Part shown: in pieces, positions 10,001 through 16,090 of the stretch
Numbering within the stretch: the first letter of the stretch is position 1
Layout: each line of letters begins with the position of its first letter
Origin: Phoronis ovalis
Lineage: Eukaryota; Phoronida; Phoronidae
Direction: 5' to 3'
Assembly (NCBI GenBank): GCA_028565635.1
Contig: JAOXYB010000571.1
Span: 1 to 20,512 of the forward strand
DNA length: 20,512 nt
Program-made: the position numbers and the translations under genes
Notes under the pieces: generated by a model
Seen by the model: the letters and a program-made list of their open reading frames with translations, nothing else
Databases searched by the model: none
Told to the model about the DNA's origin: nothing

Positions 10001-12354
10001 ATGGAAGTTTTTTAAGAATAAGTTTTGCGTCAGAATAAATATAGTTTATTATACATTGTATAAATGGTGATGTTAACCCCCTAGTGGTGAACATGAGAAA
10101 CTACTGATTAGAAACAGTCCTATTAGTTTGGCCATTAGAAATAATTTCAATTTTTGTTAGTCAATGTATTAGAAACTTACCAACATTTAGACATTTCAAG
10201 TAATTGAACTACTAGAAGTCGAAGCAAAAAAATCACAATGAAGATAAACACATAATGTGTACTACACCATGTATTTGCCAAAAAAAACAGTGGTCATATG
10301 TGTCTGGTGTATGGAGGTAGCTACACACATGCTTAGATCTTTGGATTTCCTCATAGTAACTACAGTTGACAGCAGAGGGTGACTTGGGTATCCTTACATT
10401 TTTCACAGAAAGGCAGCTCAATCCAGCATTGTTCTATGTCATAAAGTTATTTACCTCCCTCTCCGAGTACAGTGATTTTGCCACAATATCCAGCAACATT
10501 CTTGTCTCAGCCTGGAATTCGAGTGTGTTAGATGGGCCTGCAAGATAAACCATACAGTGTTAACAGACAGATGTAGCACTGTTTGCTACTGATTTCGGAG
10601 TGGGAAGTTAATGTTGTCACATTTCACATGTAAAATCCTTTCCCGGGGATTTTTCTGACCTTTTTGAGACATGAGGCCTGAGGCTTCTCAGTTTGGGATA
10701 TTTTGGCATGGCTATGGTGTTCACATACTGCAGTATTTGGCTTTTGGAAATTGAGCCCATATCTGACCCAAAATCAATGCCAGGAAAATACTTGTAATCG
10801 TACTTCTTACTATTGGCCACTATAAACAAGACAAGTACTGTATTAAAAATAGAGATTTCCAGTCAGTGGTGAAACAAAGTTCAATTTGTACCTTAAGAAT
10901 GGATGATAATAATAAACAAATCAGTTGTTAGTTACAAGTTGCAGGTCTTTTGATTGTAATGAAGTATTTGAGAGTCAGCTTTGAATTCATATTAAACAAA
11001 ATTAATTCCATTCAGATATTGTACAGTTTTGTTACTCAAATCTTGTTCCCTAATAACTAAAACAGTTCTATCTAACCTTTTGATCTTTCTGTATCTTTTA
11101 TTATAGAATGATACTCTTCTTCAGTCTCATCCTTTGATGTTTCCTGTGAAGCTTCTGTTTGTGATAACAGGCGACATGATGTGGATAAACTTCTTTGATA
11201 ATATGATAGTCTTGAATGCGTGATCTTGTGTCCATCTAGCATAGATAATATGATGGCAGCATTACAAATTAACTGTTTTAGAAATATTTTTTATATTTTA
11301 AAAAAGCTTTACAACCACATGAAAAAATTCAGCTCGTTCCCGGATTTGATGTGAAGCATGTTTTATGAAAAAATATGATGCTTGACTGGGGACATATTCA
11401 AGTTTTATATGTGTTTTAATAAAAATCATTTCATAGATTAGCAAAATATTTTAAGAATTTACAGGCCTACCTAACCAGTGTAGACTCTAACTGTCTATCC
11501 GCACTCGCGCATCTGTTTCCTACCATTCGACCCCTTTTCCAGCTTTCGCACCAAAATTCCTGCTACTCGAACCATCGTTTCCGTAGACTCGCATAAGTTG
11601 CCAGGAACTCGAACAGATTTCCGGAGACTCGGACCTGCTGTTCGGAAATCAGTACGAGTCAACGGAAACGATGGCTCGAGTAGCAAAAATTTCAATGCGA
11701 AACCCGGAAAAAGGCTTCAAGTGCATGAGTGTGTATTGACGGTTCGAGTCTACGCTGGTTAGGTAGGCCTGATTTAGGTGAAAGTTGTCTCAGGGTTTTT
11801 GCTGCATTGTTTCCTGCATAAACAGTATGGATGCAACTACAATGTTTACGCAGGAAACGTTGTGGTTACTACAACTAGTATTTGACCACATACTGTACTC
11901 ATAGAAGTTTTTTGGTGGTTTTACGTGTGAAGGAGTTGATACAGATAAGTTGTTAATGACTAATAAATGTTATAAGTTGCAGTTGGGCAAAAGAATAAAA
12001 TCCTGCGCGGTATTAATCACTCCAATATCTCTACTGTGACAGGCGGAGAAGTGTCATATGTTGTCATAGCAGGTCATTTATCCAGGTCTACGGACCTTGT
12101 ACTGTACCTGGACTGTACTGCCTGTAGTTGGCTGTATCGCCCGCGTGAGAAACTTTTCAAAATGACAAAAACAATGCATCCTCGTATTTTTGTTTCAATT
12201 AATTCTTCCCTAATGCTTTACCTGTTCTACAGACTGCCACAGTTGCCTTATTTTTTTCATTCACAAAAGTTGAAGATTTAAAGAAGGATCTCCTGAAACC
12301 CTGCCGTAACTGTATTTTTTTGGCTAAAATCCGCATGCACATGGAAGTCGTCAT
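986..12354 (-). CDS. TRAP1: TRAP1, mitochondrial HSP90-family chaperone (17 exons, 3' end missing)
   Basis: ATP-dependent HSP90 paralogue of the mitochondrial matrix, which folds and stabilises client proteins and tunes respiration and stress survival. Exons in transcript order: 12354-12222, 11235-11077, 10537-10455, 9078-8929, 8650-8579, 8316-8159, 7908-7799, 7585-7512, 6971-6809, 6298-6185, 5671-5602, 5348-5201, 3819-3692, 3058-2868, 2237-2152, 1724-1579, 1058-986. All junctions are AG/GT, phases agree, and the sum is 2058 nt (686 codons) with no stop. Visible motifs: basic presequence (1 to about 60), [21 protein letters not shown] with the catalytic Glu near 130 and Mg-binding Asn near 134, DTGLGM (176-181), QFGVGFYSS (ATP lid, near 217-225), [11 protein letters not shown], and NLSRELLQ with the middle-domain catalytic Arg near 419. 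Human TRAP1 is 704 aa, so about 30 C-terminal residues (the IYxNAMIxAGLVDDP segment) are lacking and should lie beyond position 1. Identity is very secure; the exact start is slightly less so. Confidence 0.96.
1579..1724 (-). CDS. TRAP1: TRAP1 exon 16: C-terminal domain
   Basis: Acceptor tttctag/GTTACA and donor CTAG/gtaagt. It encodes [28 protein letters not shown] and [12 protein letters not shown]..+TVLEMG.ARHFL and LLQPTLE.NP are TRAP1 signatures. Confidence 0.96.
2152..2237 (-). CDS. TRAP1: TRAP1 exon 15: C-terminal domain
   Basis: Acceptor tttacag/ATGAGA and donor AAAG/gtagcg. It encodes [19 protein letters not shown] and NKVQKTK, matching the L.E.E...L..W....LG.+V..+K segment. Confidence 0.93.
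2590..2775. repeat. AT/AC dinucleotide-rich simple repeat
   Basis: Imperfect runs of TA, CA and ATAC (for example tatatatatata and cacacccacacacaca) in the intron between TRAP1 exons 14 and 15. Apparent long open frames through it on the minus strand are low-complexity Ile/Tyr/Val/Cys strings, not protein. Confidence 0.85.
2868..3058 (-). CDS. TRAP1: TRAP1 exon 14: C-terminal domain
   Basis: Acceptor attttag/TCGAGA and donor AAAG/gtagtc. It encodes [20 protein letters not shown] and [13 protein letters not shown], then an acidic poorly conserved linker ([14 protein letters not shown]). Reading past the donor gives a hydrophobic peptide from an AT/AC microsatellite, which is not part of the protein. 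Confidence 0.95.
3059..3691. other. TRAP1 intron 13, no recognised element
   Basis: 633 bp between exons 13 and 14. Two short plus-strand open frames (3189-3401 and 3404-3610) show no recognisable protein character. Nothing else could be supported. Confidence 0.6.
3692..3819 (-). CDS. TRAP1: TRAP1 exon 13: middle to C-terminal domain
   Basis: Acceptor ttccag/GAGGAC and donor CAAG/gtaatc. It encodes [20 protein letters not shown] and [11 protein letters not shown], equivalent to EDIAKLLRYESS and RNIYYLCAP in the human protein. Confidence 0.95.
3941..3946 (-). terminator. Candidate polyadenylation signal for the nested exon
   Basis: AATAAA on the minus strand about 200 nt downstream of the TAG that ends the nested open frame, and upstream of TRAP1 exon 13. 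The hexamer is frequent in AT-rich DNA, so this supports a separate transcript end only weakly. Confidence 0.3.
4141..4460 (-). CDS. Unrecognised nested coding exon, helical C-terminal module
   Basis: A stretch in the long intron between TRAP1 exons 12 and 13 looks genuinely coding. From a good acceptor (tgtgtcttag/CCTTCC at 4462-4461) it reads about 105 residues to a TAG at 4143-4141. The peptide is charged and amphipathic, with motifs such as [36 protein letters not shown] and [20 protein letters not shown], ending GSDDELL. This suggests long helices or coiled coil. It is not part of TRAP1: it has no HSP90 counterpart and its phase (1 in) does not fit exon 12 (phase 0 out). An AATAAA lies downstream at 3946-3941 (minus). 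It may be the last exon of a nested gene, a transposed or retrocopied fragment, or a one-exon gene starting at the ATG at 4491 (a TATAAATA lies just 5' of that ATG). I do not recognise the family. Confidence 0.55.
5201..5348 (-). CDS. TRAP1: TRAP1 exon 12: middle domain helices
   Basis: Acceptor ttttcag/AAAATT and donor AAGG/gtatgt, phase 0 out. It encodes [20 protein letters not shown] and [19 protein letters not shown]. The intron after it is unusually long (about 1.4 kb) and contains an unrelated coding exon. Confidence 0.95.
5602..5671 (-). CDS. TRAP1: TRAP1 exon 11: catalytic Arg loop
   Basis: 70 nt, acceptor atttcag/GTGTAG and donor TTAG/gtaaaa. It encodes [20 protein letters not shown]. 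The SRE.LQ loop carries the middle-domain arginine that contacts the ATP gamma-phosphate in HSP90s. Confidence 0.96.
5838..6030. repeat. Inverted repeat, about 190 bp, with central hairpin
   Basis: Outer arms TTTTAAAAGGATTGAGGGAGG (about 5841-5861) and its inverted counterpart CCTCCCTCAATCTTTTAAA (6009-6026). An inner perfect inverted pair, GTCACCTGTTT (5957-5967) and AAACAGGTGAC (5982-5992), brackets a further small CAATT/AATTG pair. It lies in TRAP1 intron 10. It is probably a decayed MITE; no target duplication was identified. Confidence 0.55.
6185..6298 (-). CDS. TRAP1: TRAP1 exon 10: middle domain
   Basis: Acceptor tttcag/CTTTGT and donor AAAG/gtaaaa. It encodes [19 protein letters not shown] and [23 protein letters not shown] is the conserved strand just before the catalytic loop. 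Confidence 0.96.
6460..6643. mobile_element. 184-bp near-perfect palindrome (foldback MITE)
   Basis: Two arms of about 89 bp (6460-6548 and 6555-6643) are inverted copies with a handful of mismatches around a 6-nt loop (GGCGGG). Outer ends are CACAA/TTGTG. The sequence AATGATAT lies close outside both ends, but is 4 bp away from the left end, so it may or may not be a target duplication. It lies in TRAP1 intron 9 and would form a very stable stem in RNA. Confidence 0.8.
6809..6971 (-). CDS. TRAP1: TRAP1 exon 9: middle domain
   Basis: Acceptor cgtag/GCATTG and donor CCTA/gtaagt. It encodes [20 protein letters not shown], then the block [20 protein letters not shown] and LFYVPEYKP, matching the middle-domain core of TRAP1. 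Confidence 0.96.
7512..7585 (-). CDS. TRAP1: TRAP1 exon 8: N-to-middle domain transition
   Basis: 74 nt, acceptor ttttcag/AGGTAA and donor GGAG/gttagt. It encodes [20 protein letters not shown], equivalent to the VVTKYSNFVSFPLYLNGRR region that opens the middle domain. Confidence 0.95.
7799..7908 (-). CDS. TRAP1: TRAP1 exon 7: N-domain end
   Basis: Acceptor tttag/GACTGG and donor AAAG/gttatc. It encodes [20 protein letters not shown] and the start of the connecting helix. RGTKVVIHL is the conserved GTK.IIHLK strand of HSP90 N-domains. Confidence 0.95.
8159..8316 (-). CDS. TRAP1: TRAP1 exon 6: ATP lid glycine motif
   Basis: Acceptor tttgcag/CAATTT and donor ACGG/gtaagg (phase 2 out). It contains [20 protein letters not shown], the G-x-G-x-F lid motif of HSP90 proteins, and ends at WSSDG. 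Confidence 0.96.
8579..8650 (-). CDS. TRAP1: TRAP1 exon 5: DTGLGM nucleotide-binding motif
   Basis: 24 codons, phase 0 at both ends, acceptor tttag/GACACT and donor AAAG/gtattt. It encodes [10 protein letters not shown] and [11 protein letters not shown], the second GHKL motif (DxGxG) and the following lid hinge. Confidence 0.96.
8929..9078 (-). CDS. TRAP1: TRAP1 exon 4: ATP-binding helix with catalytic Glu
   Basis: Acceptor cttaag/GTATTC and donor ACAG/gtttgt, phase 0 at both ends, 50 codons. It carries [18 protein letters not shown], the first GHKL nucleotide-binding motif, with the general-base Glu and the Mg-coordinating Asn intact. It ends in the strand [16 protein letters not shown]. 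Confidence 0.97.
9266..9823. mobile_element. Harbinger-like MITE with TTA target duplication, 558 bp
   Basis: Terminal inverted repeats of about 55 bp start GGGATCATCTCAAAAGTTAT on each strand and include CAAACGTATAGTGTTTCGT. The element is flanked by TTA at 9263-9265 and 9824-9826. TTA (TWA) duplications and GGG-starting ends are typical of PIF/Harbinger elements. No transposase is present, so it is non-autonomous. The interior is C-rich on the left (9325-9338) and has a 12-G run at 9614-9625 on the right. It lies in TRAP1 intron 3. Confidence 0.8.
9614..9640 (+). repeat. Poly-G tract, potential G-quadruplex
   Basis: Twelve consecutive G, then A, four G, and another four-G run shortly after (TGCGACGGGG), inside the Harbinger-like element. 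Long G runs like this can form quadruplexes and are also prone to assembly length errors. Confidence 0.8.
10455..10537 (-). CDS. TRAP1: TRAP1 exon 3: start of the GHKL ATPase domain
   Basis: Acceptor tgcag/GCCC and donor GAG/gtaa. It encodes [19 protein letters not shown] then AKSLYSERE, the HSP90 N-domain strap and first helix (EFQAE..LLDIV..SLYS.+E in all TRAP1 proteins). Phases are 1 in, 0 out. Confidence 0.95.
11077..11235 (-). CDS. TRAP1: TRAP1 exon 2: presequence end and N-terminal extension
   Basis: Acceptor ctag/AT and donor AAAG/gttaga, entering in phase 1 and leaving in phase 1. It encodes a basic Ser-rich stretch ([17 protein letters not shown]), the likely end of the mitochondrial presequence, followed by an acidic segment ending [15 protein letters not shown]. 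The last part parallels the HSIISSTE segment just before the N-domain of vertebrate TRAP1, and this anchors the assignment. Confidence 0.88.
11462..11771. mobile_element. 310-bp foldback element with ATTTA target duplication
   Basis: Ends CAGGCCTACCTAACCAG / CTGGTTAGGTAGGCCTG are perfect inverted repeats. Symmetry continues inward (CTACTCGAACCATCGTTTCC against GGAAACGATGGCTCGAGTAG), so almost the whole element folds back. It is flanked by ATTTA at 11457-11461 and 11772-11776. CAGG-type ends recall hAT elements, but the exact duplication is 5 bp rather than the usual 8, so I do not assign a superfamily. It sits in TRAP1 intron 1 and is more GC-rich than its surroundings. Confidence 0.8.
11806..11863. 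repeat. Short imperfect inverted repeat
   Basis: ATTGTTTCCTGCATAAAC (11806-11823) pairs with GTTTACGCAGGAAACGTTGT (11844-11863), separated by about 20 bp. It lies just inside TRAP1 intron 1, next to the 310-bp foldback element, and may be a remnant of another small element. Confidence 0.5.
12222..12354 (-). CDS. TRAP1: TRAP1 exon 1: start codon and mitochondrial presequence
   Basis: Begins at an ATG in the context CCAAGATGACG (purine at -3). It encodes 44 residues rich in Arg, Lys, Ser and Phe with almost no acidic residues (for example [14 protein letters not shown]), as expected of a mitochondrial targeting peptide. It ends ACAG/gtaaag in phase 1, which matches the acceptor of exon 2 (the split codon gives Asp). 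An in-frame upstream ATG at 12438 would add a 28-residue hydrophobic, less typical extension. I prefer the inner start because it opens directly on the basic presequence. This exon was assigned by splice phase, peptide character and position, not by sequence homology, because presequences are poorly conserved. Confidence 0.75.
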
Positions 12355-12876
12355 CTTGGAATTTTGAAATATTGAAAGAGGCAAAGGGATATTGCAGGTA
12401 GATTTTATGATCATAATATGAAAGGGAAAAGGGAACATTTACAATGCTAATTTTAGCAAAATTAAAACCATGAGTTACAACATAATGATGATATCAAAAT
12501 TTAAATCTAAAGGAGTTCACGAGTTGGTATATGACCATTATAAATCTCATACCCCCTATAACTTAAACTTGAACTTTACCAGATACAGTTTGGTAATATG
12601 CAAAGATTGAAGAGAAATTTAAACGGCAATTTATAATTAAACTACATAAACAAGTCTTAGCTAGTTGAACATGTTTAATTTGTTGCTTCTGGAATTAATA
12701 AACTTTATTAAGTTTTACTCATTTTAACGCATTGGAACTGTCAGGGTATCATATTTTCTCTTTGACGCAATCTATACTTCCGTTCAAGGGACGTAACTCT
12801 AATATCCGGACAGGAGCAGAAGAAGCAGCGTTTAGTACTTGGAGGCAATTCGAGATGAATGTTCGGATTTGTAGAG
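12355..12876. promoter_or_regulatory. Probable shared divergent promoter of TRAP1 and the zinc-finger gene
   Basis: About 500 bp separate the TRAP1 start codon (12354, minus) from a strong plus-strand splice donor (GAG/gtaaga after 12876) that probably ends a non-coding first exon of the zinc-finger gene. No clear TATA box was chosen. An ETS-like ACTTCCG lies near 12775 and a motif AAGGGACGTAACTCT at 12786-12800. The GATGACGACTT at the TRAP1 start resembles the YY1-type AAGATGGCG start-site context. The transcription starts are inferred. Confidence 0.45.
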
Positions 12877-15800
12877 GTAAGATCTGCGAATCAAGCTATA
12901 CCGTGTATCTGATCAACCATGTATGATACTGTTCATATTACAGCAAAATTCATGTATTTGTTGTTTTCAATTTCATAAGCAGACAAACAAGGACATTCCT
13001 TAGCATCAACTACTGAACTAGTTCAATTATAATCCTTGTTGATAGCGAACCTCGTCCACACATCAATCGGAAGCTGGAATTATTGGCATTTCCACAAATG
13101 CGTATTAAGTTTCTAACGCGCAACGTCATAGTAGACACTTTTAAGGATTCATAAAAAGCATTGTATATGACTTGGGAATAGCGTGAGTTCTGCTTCTATG
13201 CAGTTTTCTAAGCATATTCCGATTGATTTATTCCACCGATTTCCTTGTTAAGCACATGCATGGATTTTGGTGTCCTGGACAGCTGGATATTAAATAAATA
13301 TTTATTCAAAGGAAACTTGTTGAAAAAAATCAAATAATCCACCCACTGAGTTTGTAAAGTTTCAATAATAAAAAGAAAATCGTGTAAAACTGAATCAGTA
13401 TATATTCAAGTATAAACTAATTTATCTTGTTCCAGACATTGTGCATGTTACAATGCATGTACATTGGGAAGTACAGTTAATTACTGGGAAAATTACAAGA
13501 AAGTAAACATGATGTAATTAGTGATCTGAGGTTAGTCATAGGGCATTTAAAGGATACACAGGGAAAAAAGGCATACAAAAAGATTTACAAAGTGTTTGAT
13601 TAAAACTTGGTAAAAATAGATTTAAAGCATTCATAGGTACTAGTCATTATTGTCACGAGTGACGTGTACAGTATATATTATTATATGAATCAAGACTTAT
13701 TATACCAATCATTAGCATGGTATCATAGAATTATTTCAGGAGACGAGAAGTTAATTGTCTAGGTATTTCTCTTTTTTTTAGAAAACTTTCATTTAAAAGC
13801 ATTAAGTTTAAAAAGTATCTGAAAATGTCAAATCATGTAATGTTAAAAGTATGAACATTTTGCTAAACATTAAATTAGAATGTTTTTTTATATTAGTGGA
13901 CAAGTTAGAAGTTTCTAACCAACATGATGTTTTGATTATAATATACACATTAATAATGGTCCTTGGTCTATGGTGACATACAATTAACTATGAAATATTT
14001 ATAATGATTAAATAGAACATAATAATTTTCTTGTAAAACGGTAACTGGTTGTGATAGATGTCATACAAAATTAGTTTTGACTTAATCTTGAGAACTTTTA
14101 AATCTATCACTGAGTGTTCTTATAATTATTAATATATGAGATGTTTTAATTTTTTTTAGAAGGATAGATAGATTTTGTAGAAGTTGGATTTGCTCTAAAT
14201 GTAGATTATTAAATTAAATATCTAGTAATACTATTACAAAAAAATTACGTTTCTGTTGAAACAATACTATTTAAAGCAATGTTTTTATTTTGGTCAGTCA
14301 AATTATACAGGTAAATTCATGTTTATGGGTAGCTAAGCTCTGGAGTTATTTTTTGAAAGGTACATACACACTTTTAAACTATTGTTATAAACACTTTAAT
14401 AGTACAGTCAGGCAATACAAAGGCCTCAAAGAAAAAATTGTGTGTTTCCGGTCACCTGATGGACCCTTATTTTAATTTAACCCACTATATATATGTGTTG
14501 TTATTCTTTTAATTGTGTCTTTCATATTTTAATCAATAAATTTAATTTTAAACTGTCTACCTACCTACACTAGTTTTTTCACCCCGTTACTGGAAACACG
14601 CAATTTTTTTAAAAAATCAAATCTATTATTTTAAAGGACTGATGGACATATTAAACAAGGATTGGTTGCCTGTTCAGCACTTTGGCTTTTTTCAGACCTA
14701 CATCCTGTTGGAGTGTTTAAGTAAACAAAGATATCAATGTCTGTGACAAATTATGCAAACCACAGCATTATTTAATATAATAGATTATTTAAAATAATAG
14801 ATTTCTTGTATATAGTTCCTGTATTTTGTGTTACAGACAACAATGCATGTAGAACTCCTGTTTCGATTAGGTGCTTTTAAAAGTAGCCTAGGCAAACTGG
14901 TAAATGTTTTTTTCCAAATTACTTGAATTATGTATAATTAAATAACCAAATGTATTGTCAACAGTTCTTGGAAAACAAATGTCAGTGATCCCGGTCTTGA
15001 CCAAGTTATTTTCAAGATGAAGGAACATTTGATTTTCATGCATATTATTATTAGCTTAAATTGACCTGTTTACTTCAGAGAGTTATATTTTTAAATATGA
15101 TTCAATAAATTAAGATGACTGACTCCTTATGTTAGCATTAATTTTTTGTGTAATTATATATGATAACTGAAGTTATCGACAATGTGATGCCATTATCATG
15201 ATGTCATGTCTTGAATACTTACAACAAACATTTTATATAATTGGCACAGTTAAGAACAATAGATATATATATATTAAAACAAGTTAGTAAGTCTGTGTAT
15301 TAGCAGTGAATTAGGCAATTTACTGGACTTCTATAGGTCTGAAATGATTTTTGTTTGATAGGGTTATATTTCTGATAAGGTTGTTAATGTTTATTACTTT
15401 TAACAATTGTTAAAACCTACCATTTTATACTGAATATTTTTTAATTGCAATTTTTTTCGAACTAATGATTTATGTTAATTAAAGTATTTGGGCAGGTTAA
15501 CTTGAGCAAGTCTAGCAATTTTCATGCTCTATCTGGCTTAGCAAAATGAACTCAATAAACCCACAATCCTGCATGTATATGAATGTCCACTTAGAAGGGA
15601 TAGCATTTTCTTTCAAAAATGCTGTGAACTATGGAATTAGTTGCATTTCTTTCTCTATGCCACAGGCATGTAAATAATCTGTGCAACTAATTTATTTCTG
15701 GGCTTTTTCACCAGATAGACAAGCAAGGATGTTTTTTTGTTTCAACTGAAGATGCACAGACAAAACAACCAGACATTCTACATACATTTAGGTTGCTAAT

Positions 15801-16037
15801 ATGCAGAATGTAGTTTTTTGGATCACAAACATGTAAGTGGGTGATCAGTAGTTTTGTGACCTAGTTTGTATTTTCTGTAATCAATTTATTAAGGAAGTGA
15901 TTAGTGAGCAGGTGTCAACACTGTCCTAATGCAGGTGTCCGTAAAAAATGAATGCAGTCGCTCATCCAGAAATTTATAAGCCACCTCTTGCTGCTTGACC
16001 TGGTTCGTAATTTAAATAATACATTCTCATCTTGTAG
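12877..16037 (+). other. Probable 5'UTR intron of the zinc-finger gene, AT-rich
   Basis: About 3.2 kb between a consensus donor (GAG/gtaaga) and a consensus acceptor (cttgtag). I found no credible coding exon on either strand; the short open frame at 14290-14475 lacks protein character. Apart from the inverted repeat at 14432-14609 and short TA runs, I see nothing assignable. Confidence 0.5.
14432..14609. repeat. Inverted repeat pair, about 180 bp apart end to end
   Basis: AAAAAATTGTGTGTTTCCGG (starting 14432) is matched in inverse by ACTGGAAACACGCAATTTTT near 14586-14609, with three or four mismatches over 24 bp. The core is AT-rich and has TATATATATG. It may be a small MITE; no target duplication was found. 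Confidence 0.5.
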
Positions 16038-16090
16038 ATTGCAAAGTGACAATATCTCATCAAGCACGTTGGTAAAATACAGTGCTAACA

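Larger units (their letters stand above)
12855..16075 (+). other. Candidate spliced uORF in the zinc-finger 5'UTR
   Basis: If the donor after 12876 joins the acceptor before 16038 (cttgtag/ATTGC), the ATG at 12855 reads MNVRICR, then DCKVTISHQARW, and stops at TAA 16073-16075. That is a 19-codon upstream frame ending 15 nt before the main ATG. It would be expected to lower translation of the main frame. It depends wholly on the inferred splice. Confidence 0.3.

Noticed and set aside
10617-10829. Minus-strand 70-residue open frame in TRAP1 intron 2
   Set aside because: No phase-compatible place in TRAP1, no upstream ATG in good context, and composition not clearly coding. Perhaps part of an old repeat, but no second copy was seen in the window.
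15636-15691. ATTAGTTGCA / TGCAACTAAT inverted pair
   Set aside because: Only 10 bp with a 36-bp gap. Too short to separate from chance in AT-rich DNA.
16082-16090. Start of the zinc-finger frame at GTG 16082
   Set aside because: Nuclear animal genes start at ATG. The ATG at 16091 has a strong context and is three codons downstream.
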